Below, piece after piece: positions 8,647 to 18,724 of a stretch of 56,536 nucleotides of DNA. The DNA comes from an uncultured Clostridia bacterium. Lineage in GTDB: Bacteria > Bacillota > Clostridia > TANB77 > CAG-508. The position numbers were made by a program, and so were the translations under genes. A model generated the notes under the pieces. The model was not told the DNA's origin, searched no databases, and worked only from the letters and a program-made list of their open reading frames with translations. The stretch covers positions 1-56,536 of the forward strand of contig CALYAH010000091.1 in NCBI GenBank assembly GCA_944393455.1, in the 5' to 3' direction. Position 1 is the first letter of the stretch, and every line of letters begins with the position of its first letter.

Positions 8647-9533
8647 TTTACTTCCTCCCACATATTAAATAGCATATCATCTATACACATATCATAATTA
8701 GCATTTTGTTTTAACTTTCTCTTAGTACTTTCCACTATTTTAATACATTTTGTGTATTGATAATCTGTTTTTGCCATCTTTAGTAGAATAATATTTATAT
8801 AATCTAACATCTCAAAAATTTCTTCTTTTGATTTATATAATATTTCTGCTAACTTTAAAATGTCAATCAAGTCTTTTCTCGATAAATTATTTACAATTGT
8901 TTCTAAATTTGTATATTGTTCTTGTTTATCTCTTAGACTAATTGCCTTTCCAATGCTTCCTTGAAATGTATCTAACATATTTTGAGTAATATTATTCATT
9001 TGATAATTTTTCGTTAAATATTGTTTCATTTCTGAATCTGCTATTGGTTTAAAGTGAAGAATCATACATCTTGATTTTATTGTTGTTAGAAAAGCGTTTT
9101 CATTAGAACCTATTAATATAATCGTTGCAAATTCTGGTGGCTCCTCTAATGTTTTTAATAAACAATTTTGCGCTTCTTTTGTCATAAGGTCTGCATCGTC
9201 TATTATATAAACCTTTTTACTTGAAATAATTGGTTTTTCTTGTATCTTTTTTTGTAACTCTCTTATTTGTTCTATTTTTATGCTATTTCCTTCTGGTTTT
9301 ACATATAAGAAATCAGGATTATTATTGCTGTCAAATTCAACACAAGATTTACAGGTATTACAAATTTTATTTTGTTCTAAACATAGAACTGCTTTTGCAA
9401 ATTCAGTAGCAAGCATTTTCTTTCCAATTCCCGATATTCCAATAAATAAGTAACTATGTGATACTTTTTGATTAGTAATTGCTTGTTCTAACATATTTTT
9501 AATTGGACTATTTCCAATAATATTTTCAAACAT
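8643..9533 (-). CDS. holB: DNA polymerase III delta' subunit
   Basis: 296 residues. This is an AAA+ clamp-loader subunit: the P-loop GISGIGKK is followed by a zinc-binding group CNTCKSC, an acidic IIDDAD Walker-B-like motif, and NCLLKTLEEPP, the hallmark of the DnaX/HolB family. It helps load the sliding clamp at replication. ATG at 9533 follows AAAGGAG. Its stop codon overlaps the ricT start, a gene pair kept in many Firmicutes. Confidence 0.92.
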   Translation of the reverse strand: MFENIIGNSPIKNMLEQAITNQKVSHSYLFIGISGIGKKMLATEFAKAVLCLEQNKICNTCKSCVEFDSNNNPDFLYVKPEGNSIKIEQIRELQKKIQEKPIISSKKVYIIDDADLMTKEAQNCLLKTLEEPPEFATIILIGSNENAFLTTIKSRCMILHFKPIADSEMKQYLTKNYQMNNITQNMLDTFQGSIGKAISLRDKQEQYTNLETIVNNLSRKDLIDILKLAEILYKSKEEIFEMLDYINIILLKMAKTDYQYTKCIKIVESTKRKLKQNANYDMCIDDMLFNMWEEVN

Positions 9534-9549
9534 CCTAAAGTCTCCTTTA

Positions 9550-10218
9550 TTATTCGACCTTTCCCCATTTATCTAGTGGCCAAATTCTTATAGCTACAGT
9601 ACTTTCTATTTCTTCTAATGGAATACATCCAAACGCCCTACAATCTGTACTATGATTTCTGTTATCTCCCATAGCAAATACACAATTTTCTGGAACTATA
9701 AAGTCACTAAATCCAACTCCCATAACATCTGTTACAATTCCTTCTTGTAAATATGGTTCGTCTAACTCTTCTCCATTAATATATACTTTTTCGTCTTTTA
9801 TTTCTACATGTTCTCCTGGAAGAGCAATTACTCTTTTTATATAACTTCTTTTTCCAATTTCTAAAAAGTTTTTAAAAAACCATTCTATTCCTGTTCTTTT
9901 TTCATATTTTGCTACTGGATTTGTCATATCTATTTCTGAAGCTGTGTAGCTAGTTTTTGCTGGTTCTTCAAATGTAATAATTTCGCCTCTTTCTGGTAGT
10001 GTCTTTGTCGTTCTATCCCAACGATTTAGCCATAATCTTTGGTCTTGTACTAATGTTGGATACATAGATACTTGTTTTACAATTGTTGGTGTTCCTATAA
10101 AATATCTAAATAACATCGCTAGCACTAATGCTATTATAATGCAATATACCCATTCTAATATTTCTTTCATAGTTGAATTCAATTTATATCTCTCCCTTAT
10201 TTTTACTTTTGTTTTCAT
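9550..10218 (-). CDS. lepB: Signal peptidase I
   Basis: Up to 222 residues. One N-terminal membrane segment (about 22-41) anchors it. The catalytic serine is in KQVSMYPTL (Ser51 from the first ATG) and the general-base lysine in SYIKRVIALPGE (Lys128). GDNRNHSTDCRAFG is the conserved C-terminal box. It removes signal peptides from exported proteins outside the membrane. The ATG at 10218 has no ribosome site; a TTG at 10182 preceded by AGGGAG is a credible alternative start, shortening the protein by 12 residues. Confidence 0.92.
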   Translation of the reverse strand: MKTKVKIRERYKLNSTMKEILEWVYCIIIALVLAMLFRYFIGTPTIVKQVSMYPTLVQDQRLWLNRWDRTTKTLPERGEIITFEEPAKTSYTASEIDMTNPVAKYEKRTGIEWFFKNFLEIGKRSYIKRVIALPGEHVEIKDEKVYINGEELDEPYLQEGIVTDVMGVGFSDFIVPENCVFAMGDNRNHSTDCRAFGCIPLEEIESTVAIRIWPLDKWGKVE

Positions 10219-10291
10219 ACTCTACTATTATACATTAATTTCACTTATTTAGCAATTAAAAAAGGAAGATATTTAAAAAAATATTTTCCCT

Positions 10292-11543
10292 TTATTCCCA
10301 GTATAATTTTGGATACACTTCACTCTTTTTCCATTTTTTCTCAGTATTACTATCTAATAGGTCTAAAAACTCTTTTGTTTTCATTTCTTCTTCACTTTTC
10401 ATTGCACAATTTTCAAAAACAACTTCTGAAAAACCTACAATCTCAATTTTTTCATTGTTAAGTCCATAACAATTATTCACGTCAACACCTGCATTTGTTC
10501 CAAGAATTGAGCCATTGTTATATGAAGTATTTCCAACTAATCCCACATTATAGCAATTAATTATTTTTGTTCCTTCTCTACTCTCCGCTGCAATACCTCC
10601 TTTGTGCATACATCTAATATGATCTAAATTTCCTGTATTATAACAGTTTATAACTTCTCCATAATTAAGCCCTACTATTCCACCAATATAATTAATACCT
10701 ATTATTTTACCATTATTATAACATTCTTTTATTATGCCATGATTATTTCCTGTAATTCCTCCTATTTCATTACCATTATTAGATTCTATAGTAGCTAAAT
10801 TATAACAATTCTCTATTATCCCTTTATTATTTCCAGCTATTGCCCCTGTTGAATAACTTCCTTTTACATTTCCGCTAATTCCTAAATTTCTTATTGTTCC
10901 GCTGATTTGTTCTAACCAATCCTGAAACTTCACTAGATTCTATGTATATATTTTCTATTTTATGATAATTTCCATCTATACATCCATCTAATCTATTGAT
11001 TGGTACAAATTTATTATTTTCGCCACCCTCACAAATAATATCATTTTGTAAATAATAATTAGCATCTGAACTAAATGTATATTTAATTCCACCTACTTCT
11101 GAAATAGTCACCTCTTCTCCTTTTCCTATTTTAGCTAATTGTTCTTCTGTATAAATAGGTATTATATTATTTTTAGCGTGTATGCCCATTTCTTCTAGCC
11201 ATTTTACTTGTTCTTCATTTACTTTTTCAGTATCGTATACTAATTCTTTATTTTCTATTAATAATATTTCATTATATTCATCATTTCTACCTATTAGAAA
11301 ATTTAAAGTTCCATACTCAAAATCTTCTCCTTCATTTCTATTTATTTCTGCCATTTCAATTTGTTCTTCTATTTCTTTTATTTCTGTTCTAAATTTTGCT
11401 TTTTTAGAATTTATAATTATGCTGTTATCTCCTGTTAGAAATGTTATTGTAATTCCTGCTAATATTATTAAAACTATAATTGTTACAATTAATGCTATTA
11501 TAGTTATTCCTTTTTCTTTATTTTCTTTTGTTCTCAACTCCAT
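10292..11543 (-). CDS. Pilin-like protein with GLUG repeats (joined by +1 frameshift)
   Basis: 416 residues when two reading frames are joined at CGG 10899-10901. Residues 1-40 look like a type IV prepilin N-terminus (KEKGITIIALIVTIIVLIIL), with Gly before the hydrophobic helix as in prepilin peptidase substrates. A charged linker follows, then repeats of the GLUG type (GNNKGIIENCYN, GNNHGIIKECYNNG, GLNYGEVINCYNTG), common in cell-surface proteins. The frameshift falls exactly in the first GLUG repeat: SGLVRTNQ-GTIRNLG. ATG at 11543 follows AAAGGAG. The function is unknown; surface display or a pseudopilin role is inferred. It sits between the kinase gene and lepB. Confidence 0.75.
10899..10901 (-). 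other. CGG +1 frameshift site 2 (GLUG protein)
   Basis: Sense strand CAG C GGA ACA. Skipping C10901 restores a GLUG repeat of the form SGLVRTNQ-GTIRNLG. The unshifted frame ends after eight more codons. Confidence 0.85.
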
Positions 11544-11562
11544 TAGTTCTCCTTTCACTTTT

Positions 11563-11760
11563 CGTAAAGTGTTTAACTCTACGAAAAAAAGGAATACTAT
11601 AAATTTCTTCTCCTTCTTCATTTTTAATAATTTTTTGATGTTAATTTTTTTACAATTTTTCTTTTTTCATTTTTTTATAATTTATTTATTTTGCTTGCTA
11701 TTTATACTATTTATTGCTATAATTTTAATATAAAAATTTCGTAGAGTTAAACACTCTACG
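11563..11760. repeat. Two related hairpins in inverted orientation between kinase and GLUG gene
   Basis: CGTAAAGTGTTTAACTCTACG (11563-11583) and its near reverse complement (11740-11760) each fold on themselves and are also complementary to each other (GTGTTTAACTCTACGAAA at 11569-11586 with 11737-11754). The AT-rich gap of about 150 bp between them has no supported gene. It could act as a terminator for the kinase gene and a leader for the GLUG gene. Confidence 0.55.
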
Positions 11761-11771
11761 AAATTTCTTTT

Positions 11772-13223
11772 TTATTCTTCTTTAGTAGGAATTCTAATTA
11801 CTACTTCTGTACCTTGTCCTACTACACTTTTTATATCAATACTTCCGCCATTTTTATCTAGAATTTCTTTCGCAATAGAAAGTCCTAGTCCTGTTCCTCC
11901 CATTTCTCTTGTACGTGCTTTATCAACACGATAAAATCTTTCAAATATCCTGCTCAAATCTTCTTCTGGAATTCCAATTCCGTTATCAAAAATTTTTATA
12001 TAGGCATCATTATACACAAAACCAACATATATTTTTATTTCTCCACCATCTTTAGTATATTTAATACTATTTGTCAAAATATTTAAAATTACTCTTTCTA
12101 TATCATATTTATCGGCATAAACTGGTGGCACATCAGCAGTAACAAAGCAATTTACAGAATGATTTTTTTTCTTTATTTCAATTGCTAATTTGTCTTGACA
12201 TTTCTTTACTAAGTCTCCTAAATCAAATAGCTCTTTTTGAGTTCTTTTTTTGTTACTATCATATCTAGAAAGTGTTAATAAATCTGTAACTAATTTTGCC
12301 ATCCTTCTTGCTTCTGTTGCTATGACATTTAAAAATTTATCTTGTGTTTCTTTATCATATTCTCCTTCTAATAAAGTATCTGCATAACCCATAATAGAAG
12401 TAATTGGTGTTTTTAACTCATGTGATACATCCGCTACCAGTTCTTTTTGCATATTGTCTAGTTTTACATGTTCTGTAATATCTTGAATTACTGCAATTAC
12501 TCCATCTGGCCTTTCTGAATCATTTTTAAATGGTGCAAAAAAAGCTTTTACATATTTATCATCAACTTGAATTCTTTGCTCTGTTGAAGTCCAATTTTCT
12601 AAATAAATTATTTTTTCTATATTCATATTTAGATTAAATTTTCCAAATATGTCATCAAAGGTATTATCCTCTGGTCTTATACTCAAAAACTTTTTAGCTG
12701 CTGGGTTAATTAATATAATTTCTCCTTGCCTATTAAAAGCAATAATTCCATCTGTCATATGTAATAAAATAGTTTCTATTTGATTTTTTTGCGTTGAAAC
12801 TTCACTTAATTTTTCTTTCAATTCTGTTGTCATTATTCCAAATACATTTTCTAAATTTTTCATTTCTGTCTTTTTTCTTTTCTTTGCATTTTTATTAGTA
12901 TCTTTTCCTTCTTCTTCTGTGATTTTTTCTGCACTTTTAATTAATTTATTGATTGGATAAATTACAAATCTTGAAAGAATACTGCAAATCACTATTCCAG
13001 CTACTGCAAATATTATTATGCTAGCAATTAATATTACTTTGATATTTACAGATTCTCTTTGTATTGCTTCTAATACTTGTCCCATATTTTCAATTTGTTC
13101 TGCTGATATCTGAGTCGCAATATTTTCTAATGAAACAAGATAAAATATTCCTAATCCTCCAATTAGGGTTATCCCTATTAAAAGAAATATTAGTATAATT
13201 TTATTTTGCATGTTCTTAAACAT
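11772..13223 (-). CDS. walK: Sensor histidine kinase, WalK/PhoR-like
   Basis: 483 residues: membrane segment about 8-30, short extracytoplasmic loop, second membrane segment about 62-85, HAMP, a PAS domain about 140-250 (TDGIIAFNRQGEIILINPAA), then the kinase. His268 in ADVSHELKTPITS is the phosphorylated residue. The N, G1 and G2 boxes are NILTNSIKYT, DNGIGIPEE and GGTGLGLSI. The layout matches WalK, which watches over cell-wall synthesis. The likely partner is the WalR-like regulator at 36248, unlinked here. It lies at the end of the dcw cluster right after murG, which supports a wall-related role. The gene name is inferred. Confidence 0.8.
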   Translation of the reverse strand: MFKNMQNKIILIFLLIGITLIGGLGIFYLVSLENIATQISAEQIENMGQVLEAIQRESVNIKVILIASIIIFAVAGIVICSILSRFVIYPINKLIKSAEKITEEEGKDTNKNAKKRKKTEMKNLENVFGIMTTELKEKLSEVSTQKNQIETILLHMTDGIIAFNRQGEIILINPAAKKFLSIRPEDNTFDDIFGKFNLNMNIEKIIYLENWTSTEQRIQVDDKYVKAFFAPFKNDSERPDGVIAVIQDITEHVKLDNMQKELVADVSHELKTPITSIMGYADTLLEGEYDKETQDKFLNVIATEARRMAKLVTDLLTLSRYDSNKKRTQKELFDLGDLVKKCQDKLAIEIKKKNHSVNCFVTADVPPVYADKYDIERVILNILTNSIKYTKDGGEIKIYVGFVYNDAYIKIFDNGIGIPEEDLSRIFERFYRVDKARTREMGGTGLGLSIAKEILDKNGGSIDIKSVVGQGTEVVIRIPTKEE

Positions 13224-13233
13224 ATTTTTCCCT

Positions 13234-14349
13234 CTATTTCACTATTTTTTTGATTTCCTCATAAATTTTGTTTTCCGCATCTGTTGTTGAAATTTTAAAT
13301 GCATTCTTCCCCATTTCTTGCATGTTATTTGGATTCTTAATAATCTCCTCTATTGTCGAATTTAATATCTGTCCATTAATTTTATCATCTAATATAATTT
13401 TAGCTGCTCCTACATTTTCTAAAGCTTTTGCATTATATAATTGATGGTCATGACTAACATTTGGTAATGGAACTAGTATCGATGGTTTTCCCAAATTTGA
13501 TATTTCTGTTATTGTCATTGCTCCACTTCTAGCCACAATTACATCTACTACATTCATAATTTCTTCCATATTATAAATGTATGGCATGATTTTCATATTT
13601 TTTATATTATTAATATTAATATTTAGTGTTTCCAATTCTTCTTTAATTACATCATATTGTTTAGGCCCTGTTGCCCAAATAACTTGATAATTTTTATTTT
13701 CTTTATTCTTAATTATTTCTAGAATTGTATCATTAATTCTTTTTGCTCCTTGACTTCCACCAAATACTAGTACAATAGGCACCTCTTGATTTAATCCGAC
13801 TTTAGCTATTATTTTTGCCTTTTCTACCTCTGAATAATTTTTCTTCTTAATTTTTACTGGAGTACCAGTAAAAACTACATTTTTCCCATTCTTTATTCTT
13901 GGAATAGCATCTTTAAAAGAAACTAATATTGTATCTGTTTTACTAGCTAAAATTTTAATTGCTTTTCCAGGAAATGCATTACTCTCATGTAATAATGTTG
14001 GTATTTTTAAACTATGTGCTGATGATATTGTTGCACCACAAATATATCCACCTGTTCCTATAACAATATCTGGTTTAAAGTTTTTTATAATCTCTTTTGC
14101 TTCTCCATATCCTTTTAAAGTTTTATACATTTTCCTTATATTTTCAATTGTTAATTTTTTACTCAAACCATAGGCATCAATTGTTTTTAATTTATAACCT
14201 GCTCTTGGTACTAAATCATTTTCTAATCCTCTTGTTGTTCCTATAAATATAATTTCCGAATTTTTTTCTTCTTGCTTTATTTTATTGGCAATTGCTATTC
14301 CTGGATTAATATGTCCCGCTGTTCCAGCTGCTGCAATAATTACTCTCAT
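13234..14349 (-). CDS. murG: UDP-GlcNAc:lipid I N-acetylglucosamine transferase
   Basis: 371 residues. The GT28 glycosyltransferase adds GlcNAc to lipid I on the inner face of the membrane, making lipid II. The N-terminal AAAGTAGHINPGIAIA loop, the central FGGSQGAKRIND stretch and the C-terminal SRSGAMTITEI-like segment (VARSGAMTITEIS) are typical. ATG at 14349 behind AGGAGGGG is clearly the start; the frame continues upstream into the interspersed repeat but that extension is not protein. It is the last Mur gene of the cluster, ten bases before the kinase gene. Confidence 0.94.
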   Translation of the reverse strand: MRVIIAAAGTAGHINPGIAIANKIKQEEKNSEIIFIGTTRGLENDLVPRAGYKLKTIDAYGLSKKLTIENIRKMYKTLKGYGEAKEIIKNFKPDIVIGTGGYICGATISSAHSLKIPTLLHESNAFPGKAIKILASKTDTILVSFKDAIPRIKNGKNVVFTGTPVKIKKKNYSEVEKAKIIAKVGLNQEVPIVLVFGGSQGAKRINDTILEIIKNKENKNYQVIWATGPKQYDVIKEELETLNININNIKNMKIMPYIYNMEEIMNVVDVIVARSGAMTITEISNLGKPSILVPLPNVSHDHQLYNAKALENVGAAKIILDDKINGQILNSTIEEIIKNPNNMQEMGKNAFKISTTDAENKIYEEIKKIVK

Positions 14350-14363
14350 TCTACCCCTCCTTT

Positions 14364-14486
14364 GATGTTTTTGAGATGTTTTTTGGGACGGAGTAAAAAA
14401 ACATCTCTCTTTCATTTTTGTCTCTTTTATTAATTACTTTAAAGATGTTTTTTTACTCCGTCCCAAAAAACATCTCAAAAACATCA
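14364..14486. repeat. GGGACGGAG-type inverted repeat pair, copy 2
   Basis: Opposed arms of about 45 bp, each containing TTTTTTGGGACGGAGTAAAA or its complement, flank a spacer of about 35 bp between ftsW and murG. The arms are nearly perfect, so the transcript would form one very long stem between two genes of the same operon. It is the most complete copy of the family. Confidence 0.75.
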
Positions 14487-14493
14487 AAAATTA

Positions 14494-15626
14494 TCATTTT
14501 GCACTCGCTCTTGATATATTTAACAATACTCCCATTTCACACAATAAAATAAACAAAGCCGTTCCTCCGATAGCTAAAAAATGGTAATGGCATACCTGTT
14601 GCTGGCATAGAAGATGTTACAACTGCTACATTTATGATAACTTGTATAGCTACTAATGCCGTTATTCCGATTGCAAGTAAGCTACCAAACATATCTGGTG
14701 ATCTCATAGCAATTAGTACCCCTCTCCAAATAAAAATAGCAAATAAAATTAAAACAACAGCACACCCAAAAAATCCTAATTCTTCTCCTAAAATTGAGAA
14801 TATGAAATCATTATGTGGTTCTGGTATGTATAAAAATTTCTGCTTACTTTCTCCGAAGTCCTACTCCAAAAAGTCCTCCTGATCCAATAGCATATAAACT
14901 TTGAATAACTTGCCAACCTTCTCCTGTTGCATCTTTCCAAGGGTCAAAAAAAGTTGTAACCCTTTGTAATCTATATGGTTCTGCAATGATTAAAGCTATC
15001 ATAGCTGGTATTCCTACAATTCCTCCTGTTGCTGCAAAGTGCCAAAATTTACAGCCAGCCATTATCATTATAATAGCACAAATTCCTATAATAACAATAG
15101 ACGCACTAAAATGTGGCTCTAACAAAAGTAACCCTATGATTGGAGCTAAGAAACACATATGTTTCAAAAAACCTTTTCCATACGTTCCTAATTCATCTCT
15201 ATTTTTAACTAAAACTCCTGCATAAAAGATAATCATTAATAACTTTACCGCTTCAGAAGGTTGAAAAGATAATGTTTCTGTAATATAAAGCCATCTTTTT
15301 GCTCCATTAATTGTTCTTCCAGCTACCAATACAAGTGCTAATAAAATTAGTGCAATCCACCACGCATGTTTATAAAATTTCTGATAAAATCTATAATCAA
15401 TTTTAGAAATACACAACATAGCAACAATTCCTAAAATTGCAAAAATCAATTGTTTTGAGAAAAAAGCATAACTATTTCCACTTTCTGCAAGTGCAGAAGG
15501 CGAGCTTGCAGATAAAACCATAATTAGTCCAATGGATAATAGTAATAAGATTGTTATTAATAATGTAAAATCTATTGGATTATTAACAAAACTTGAAAAA
15601 CTTCTTTCTTTTTTCTTTTTTGCCAT
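14494..15626 (-). CDS. ftsW: Lipid II polymerase FtsW (two CGG +1 frameshifts)
   Basis: 376 residues once two frameshifts are applied. This SEDS-family glycosyltransferase polymerises lipid II at the division septum. About ten membrane segments are present. Key stretches are SFQPSEAVKLL (the conserved SEDS segment), GSGGLFGVGL-GESKQ at the first shift and MPLPFFSY-GGTALF at the second; both shifts restore invariant glycines. The frame between the shifts is exactly 95 codons, and the last 24 codons end at a TGA at 14494. It follows mraY, as usual in dcw clusters. The paralogue RodA at 44133 has the same SYGG motif with no extra C. Confidence 0.92.
14567..14569 (-). other. CGG +1 frameshift site 3 (ftsW, second site)
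   Basis: Sense strand TAT C GGA GGA. Skipping C14569 gives PFFSY-GGTAL, an almost invariant SEDS motif. RodA in the same window encodes SYGG as TAT GGA GGA. Confidence 0.9.
14853..14855 (-). other. CGG +1 frameshift site 4 (ftsW, first site)
   Basis: Sense strand CTT C GGA GAA. Skipping C14855 gives FGVGL-GESKQK, the catalytic-loop region of FtsW. Unshifted translation meets TAA after CGG AGA AAG. Confidence 0.9.
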
Positions 15627-15674
15627 CTATTTTCTTCCTTCCTTAACTTTTGTTTTTTATTTCCTATTATAATT

Positions 15675-16665
15675 TTATATTATCTTTAGTCCAATTATGC
15701 ATAACACTAATGTAATTAAACTAAATACAGTTACTACCTTATTTTCTTTCCATCCTGATAATTCAAAATGATGATGTAATGGTGCCATCTTAAAGATCCT
15801 ATTCCCAGTCTTTTTAAAGTAAGCTACTTGTATAATAACAGATAATGTCTCCAAAACTGGTATTAAAGCAATTACAATTAATAATAATGGCATTTTTAGA
15901 TAAAGTGCCATTGCTGAGATTACACCTCCGAAGTAACAAAGAACCCGTATCTCCCATAAATACTTTTGCCGGATGTATATTGAACATTAAAAATCCCAGT
16001 ATTGCACCAATTACAATACTTCCAAATACTGAAATCTCTATTGTACTATATTGAATTCCTATTATAGTTAGACAAGTAACTATAATAGCACAAACACTAG
16101 AAGAAAGTCCATCAATTCCATCAGTTAAATTCACTGCATTTGTTGTTGCTAGTATTACAATAATGGCAAATGGTATATACAAATATACTGGCATTGTAAT
16201 CATTTGCTTAATAATAGGAATATAGGTCTCTGTTCCTATCTTTAATCCATATACTAAATAAATTACATACGCTACTGATATGATTAGTAACCCTAACATT
16301 TTATAACTTGGTTTTAAACCTTCGGTATTTCTCAATACTAACTTTTTAAAATCATCTATAAATCCTATTAGTCCAAAACCTATTGTCAATAATAAAATTG
16401 GTAACAATTTATTAGCTATTTCACTTTGTTGTTTTACTGTAAAAAATATATAAGTTCCTGTCACTACCAAAATCATAGTAACTATCATAATAATTCCACC
16501 CATGGTTGGTGTTCCTTGTTTCTTTAAATGTGATTTTGGTCCATCATCTCTTTCTATTTGTCCTATCTTTAATTTTTGTAATATAGGAATAATAATTATT
16601 CCTAAAATAATTGCTGTTGCAAACGATATAAGTAATAACGATGTTTCAAGTTTCAATTTTATCAA
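15675..16665 (-). CDS. mraY: Phospho-MurNAc-pentapeptide transferase MraY (CGG +1 frameshift)
   Basis: 329 residues after one +1 shift. It attaches phospho-MurNAc-pentapeptide to undecaprenyl phosphate, giving lipid I, in the cytoplasmic membrane. The conserved blocks are HLKKQGTPTMGG near the start, NAVNLTDGIDGL with its catalytic aspartates, FMGDTGSL just before the shift and MAPLHHHFELSGW after it. The shift restores the GDTGSLxLGG motif. Start: TTG at 16665, or TTG at 16656, which is better spaced from AAAGG. It lies between murE and ftsW, the standard order. Confidence 0.93.
15928..15930 (-). other. CGG +1 frameshift site 5 (mraY)
   Basis: Sense strand CTT C GGA GGT. Skipping C15930 yields GDTGSLLL-GGVISAMAL, the conserved magnesium-site motif of MraY. 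Confidence 0.9.
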
Positions 16666-16722
16666 ACCTTTCTTAAGACATGAAGCCTAATTTATGTATC
16701 TCCATGTCTTTTCTCTTTATGT

Positions 16723-18195
16723 TTATTTTATATTTTCTATTATTTCTCTTACAATAATTCTTTCATCAAATGGTCGTTTTTCTCCATTTATTTCTTGATA
16801 AGTTTCATGTCCCTTACCAGCTAAAACGATAATATCTCTTTTTGTTGCCATTTTAATAGCATACTTAATTGCTTCTATTCTATCAATTATAACTGAATAT
16901 TTTCCTTTTGTTTTTCTGATTCCTTCTTCGATTTGATCTATAATTTTCTTAGGATCTTCTGTTCTTGGATTGTCAGAAGTGATAATTGTATAATCTGCTA
17001 TTCTTCCTGAAATCTCTCCCATAACTGGTCTTTTACCGCTATCTCTATCTCCACCACATCCAAATACAGAAATAACTCTTCCTCTTGTATAACTTTTTAC
17101 TGCTTGTAATATATTTTGTAAACTTTCTGGTGAATGTGCATAATCTATCATTATTGGAATTTCCAATTTATTGTCAACAAGTTCTGATCTTCCTGGAACT
17201 CTAACTTCTAGTAAGGCTTCTTTTACTGTCTCTGGTGATATTCCAAATTTTTGTGCTACGCAAATTGCAGCTAATGAATTATATACACTAAATCTTCCTG
17301 GTATGCATGTTTTTACTCTCTCATTTCTATCTGTTATTTTCACTTTAAAATCTACATAAGAGTTAGTTATCGTAATATCTTTTGCCAAAAGATTTGCATA
17401 ATTATCGATACCATATGTTGTTATATTACTATCTGGAAATAATCTTGGTATTTTAGCTCCATACAAGTCATCTGTATTAACAATTCCTGTTTTACACATT
17501 TCAAATAATTTTAATTTTGATTGGAAATAATCTTGCATATCTGGATGTTCTTTTGCACTAATATGATCTTCTGAAAAGTTTGTAAATAACACCATATCAA
17601 ATTCACAACCATCTACTCTGTGTAGTTTTAAGCTTTGTGATGATACTTCCATTACAACAGCCTCTACTCCTTCTTCTGCCATTTTTGCAAATATTTGTTG
17701 TAATTCTAAACTTTCTGGTGTTGTTCTATCACTTTCTTTCATTTTTTTGCCATTAATATAAATTGCAATTGTTCCTATTAATCCTACTTTTTTACCAGCT
17801 TTTTCTAAAATTTCTTTAATCATAAAAGTTGTTGTTGTCTTTCCTTTTGTTCCTGTTACTCCTATTAATTTAAATTTGCTAGATGGATTTCCGTAAAAAT
17901 TACTAGAACTAATTGCTAATCCTTCTCTTGTATTTTTAGCCATAACAACTGTAACTTCAGCAGGTATTTTTAGCGATTTTAAATCACAACCTTCTTCTAT
18001 CATAACAGCTATTGCTCCAGCTTTAATAGCATCTTCAACATATTTGTGTCCATCAACTTCAAATCCTTTAATAGCTACAAATAAATATCCTTCTTTTATT
18101 TCTTTTGAGTTGCTTGCAATTCCTTTTACATCGATTTCCAAATCGCCTTTTACTTTTAAACCTTCTAATCCTATCAACATTTGTTTTAAATTCAT
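16723..18195 (-). CDS. murE: UDP-MurNAc-tripeptide synthetase (meso-DAP-adding)
   Basis: 490 residues, standard length. The ATP-binding loop GVTGTKGKTTTTFM is followed by the Mur ligase middle domain, and SDNPRTEDP near the C-terminus carries the DNPR motif that selects meso-diaminopimelate rather than lysine. It therefore predicts a DAP-type wall. It acts in the cytoplasm, adding the third residue of the stem peptide. It lies upstream of mraY on the same strand and has no frameshift. A 200-bp gap separates it from the pbp fragment. Confidence 0.94.
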   Translation of the reverse strand: MNLKQMLIGLEGLKVKGDLEIDVKGIASNSKEIKEGYLFVAIKGFEVDGHKYVEDAIKAGAIAVMIEEGCDLKSLKIPAEVTVVMAKNTREGLAISSSNFYGNPSSKFKLIGVTGTKGKTTTTFMIKEILEKAGKKVGLIGTIAIYINGKKMKESDRTTPESLELQQIFAKMAEEGVEAVVMEVSSQSLKLHRVDGCEFDMVLFTNFSEDHISAKEHPDMQDYFQSKLKLFEMCKTGIVNTDDLYGAKIPRLFPDSNITTYGIDNYANLLAKDITITNSYVDFKVKITDRNERVKTCIPGRFSVYNSLAAICVAQKFGISPETVKEALLEVRVPGRSELVDNKLEIPIMIDYAHSPESLQNILQAVKSYTRGRVISVFGCGGDRDSGKRPVMGEISGRIADYTIITSDNPRTEDPKKIIDQIEEGIRKTKGKYSVIIDRIEAIKYAIKMATKRDIIVLAGKGHETYQEINGEKRPFDERIIVREIIENIK

Positions 18196-18395
18196 TTCTT
18201 ATCAATCCCTTCAATCAAATTGTTGCATTTTTTGCCACACAATTTTTTTACATTATATAACTAAATTCCTTTTTTGTATAGAGTTTTTGGCATTTTTTCC
18301 CGCTTTTTTTGGTATTGCATTTACTTAAATATTTACTACGTAAATTTATTATAACTGTTAAATATTATTTAGTTGATTAAAGTGATTTTATTTAG

Positions 18396-18696
18396 TTAAT
18401 ATGTTATATATATATTACTGTCTTTATTTACCACAATTCCAGCTTTAGGAGTTTGTTCTTTTATAAAAGTATTTTCCTTATCTAACCCCTCTATTTCATT
18501 TTCAATAACCATTTCTAATCCACTTTCTTTTAAAATCTTTTGTGCTTCTGTTATACTTTTTCCGGCAATATCTGGAGTTTCCACTTGTTCTACTGTTTCA
18601 ACTTCTTCTTGATTCCCTTTATTAACCTCTAAATATGGTAAAATCTCACTAAATACTTGTGCTCCTACTGGTGCTGCCACACCACCTCCTTGGTGT
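18396..18696 (-). pseudogene. C-terminal fragment of the SpoVD/FtsI-type PBP, cut off by a mobile element
   Basis: Downstream part of the gene whose first part lies at 22079-23784. It begins in the 14-bp direct repeat, reads GGGVAAPVGAQVFSEILPYL (the end of the transpeptidase domain) and then one PASTA domain (IAGKSITEAQKILKESGLEM onwards) that binds muropeptides or substrate. A single PASTA domain is the SpoVD arrangement. The fragment has no start codon or ribosome site of its own suited to translation. Joining the two halves at the direct repeat restores the frame exactly, so the fragment would become functional after excision. Confidence 0.85.
18683..18696 (-). repeat. Direct repeat at the left end of the integrated element (att core)
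   Basis: CACCTCCTTGGTGT on the plus strand, identical to 22079-22092. The next base differs on both sides, so the shared core is exactly 14 bp. It encodes HQGG of the penicillin-binding protein. Confidence 0.85.
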
Positions 18697-18724
18697 ATTT
18701 TGACAACACAAATTACCTTACGAT

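Noticed and set aside
11182..11733. Plus-strand frame of 183 residues opposite the GLUG gene
   Set aside because: It is the antisense shadow of the pilin-like coding sequence plus an AT-rich gap; composition is not protein-like.
14350..14415. N-terminal extension of MurG
   Set aside because: The extension reads the interspersed repeat; the ATG at 14349 has a strong ribosome site and the family's usual start.
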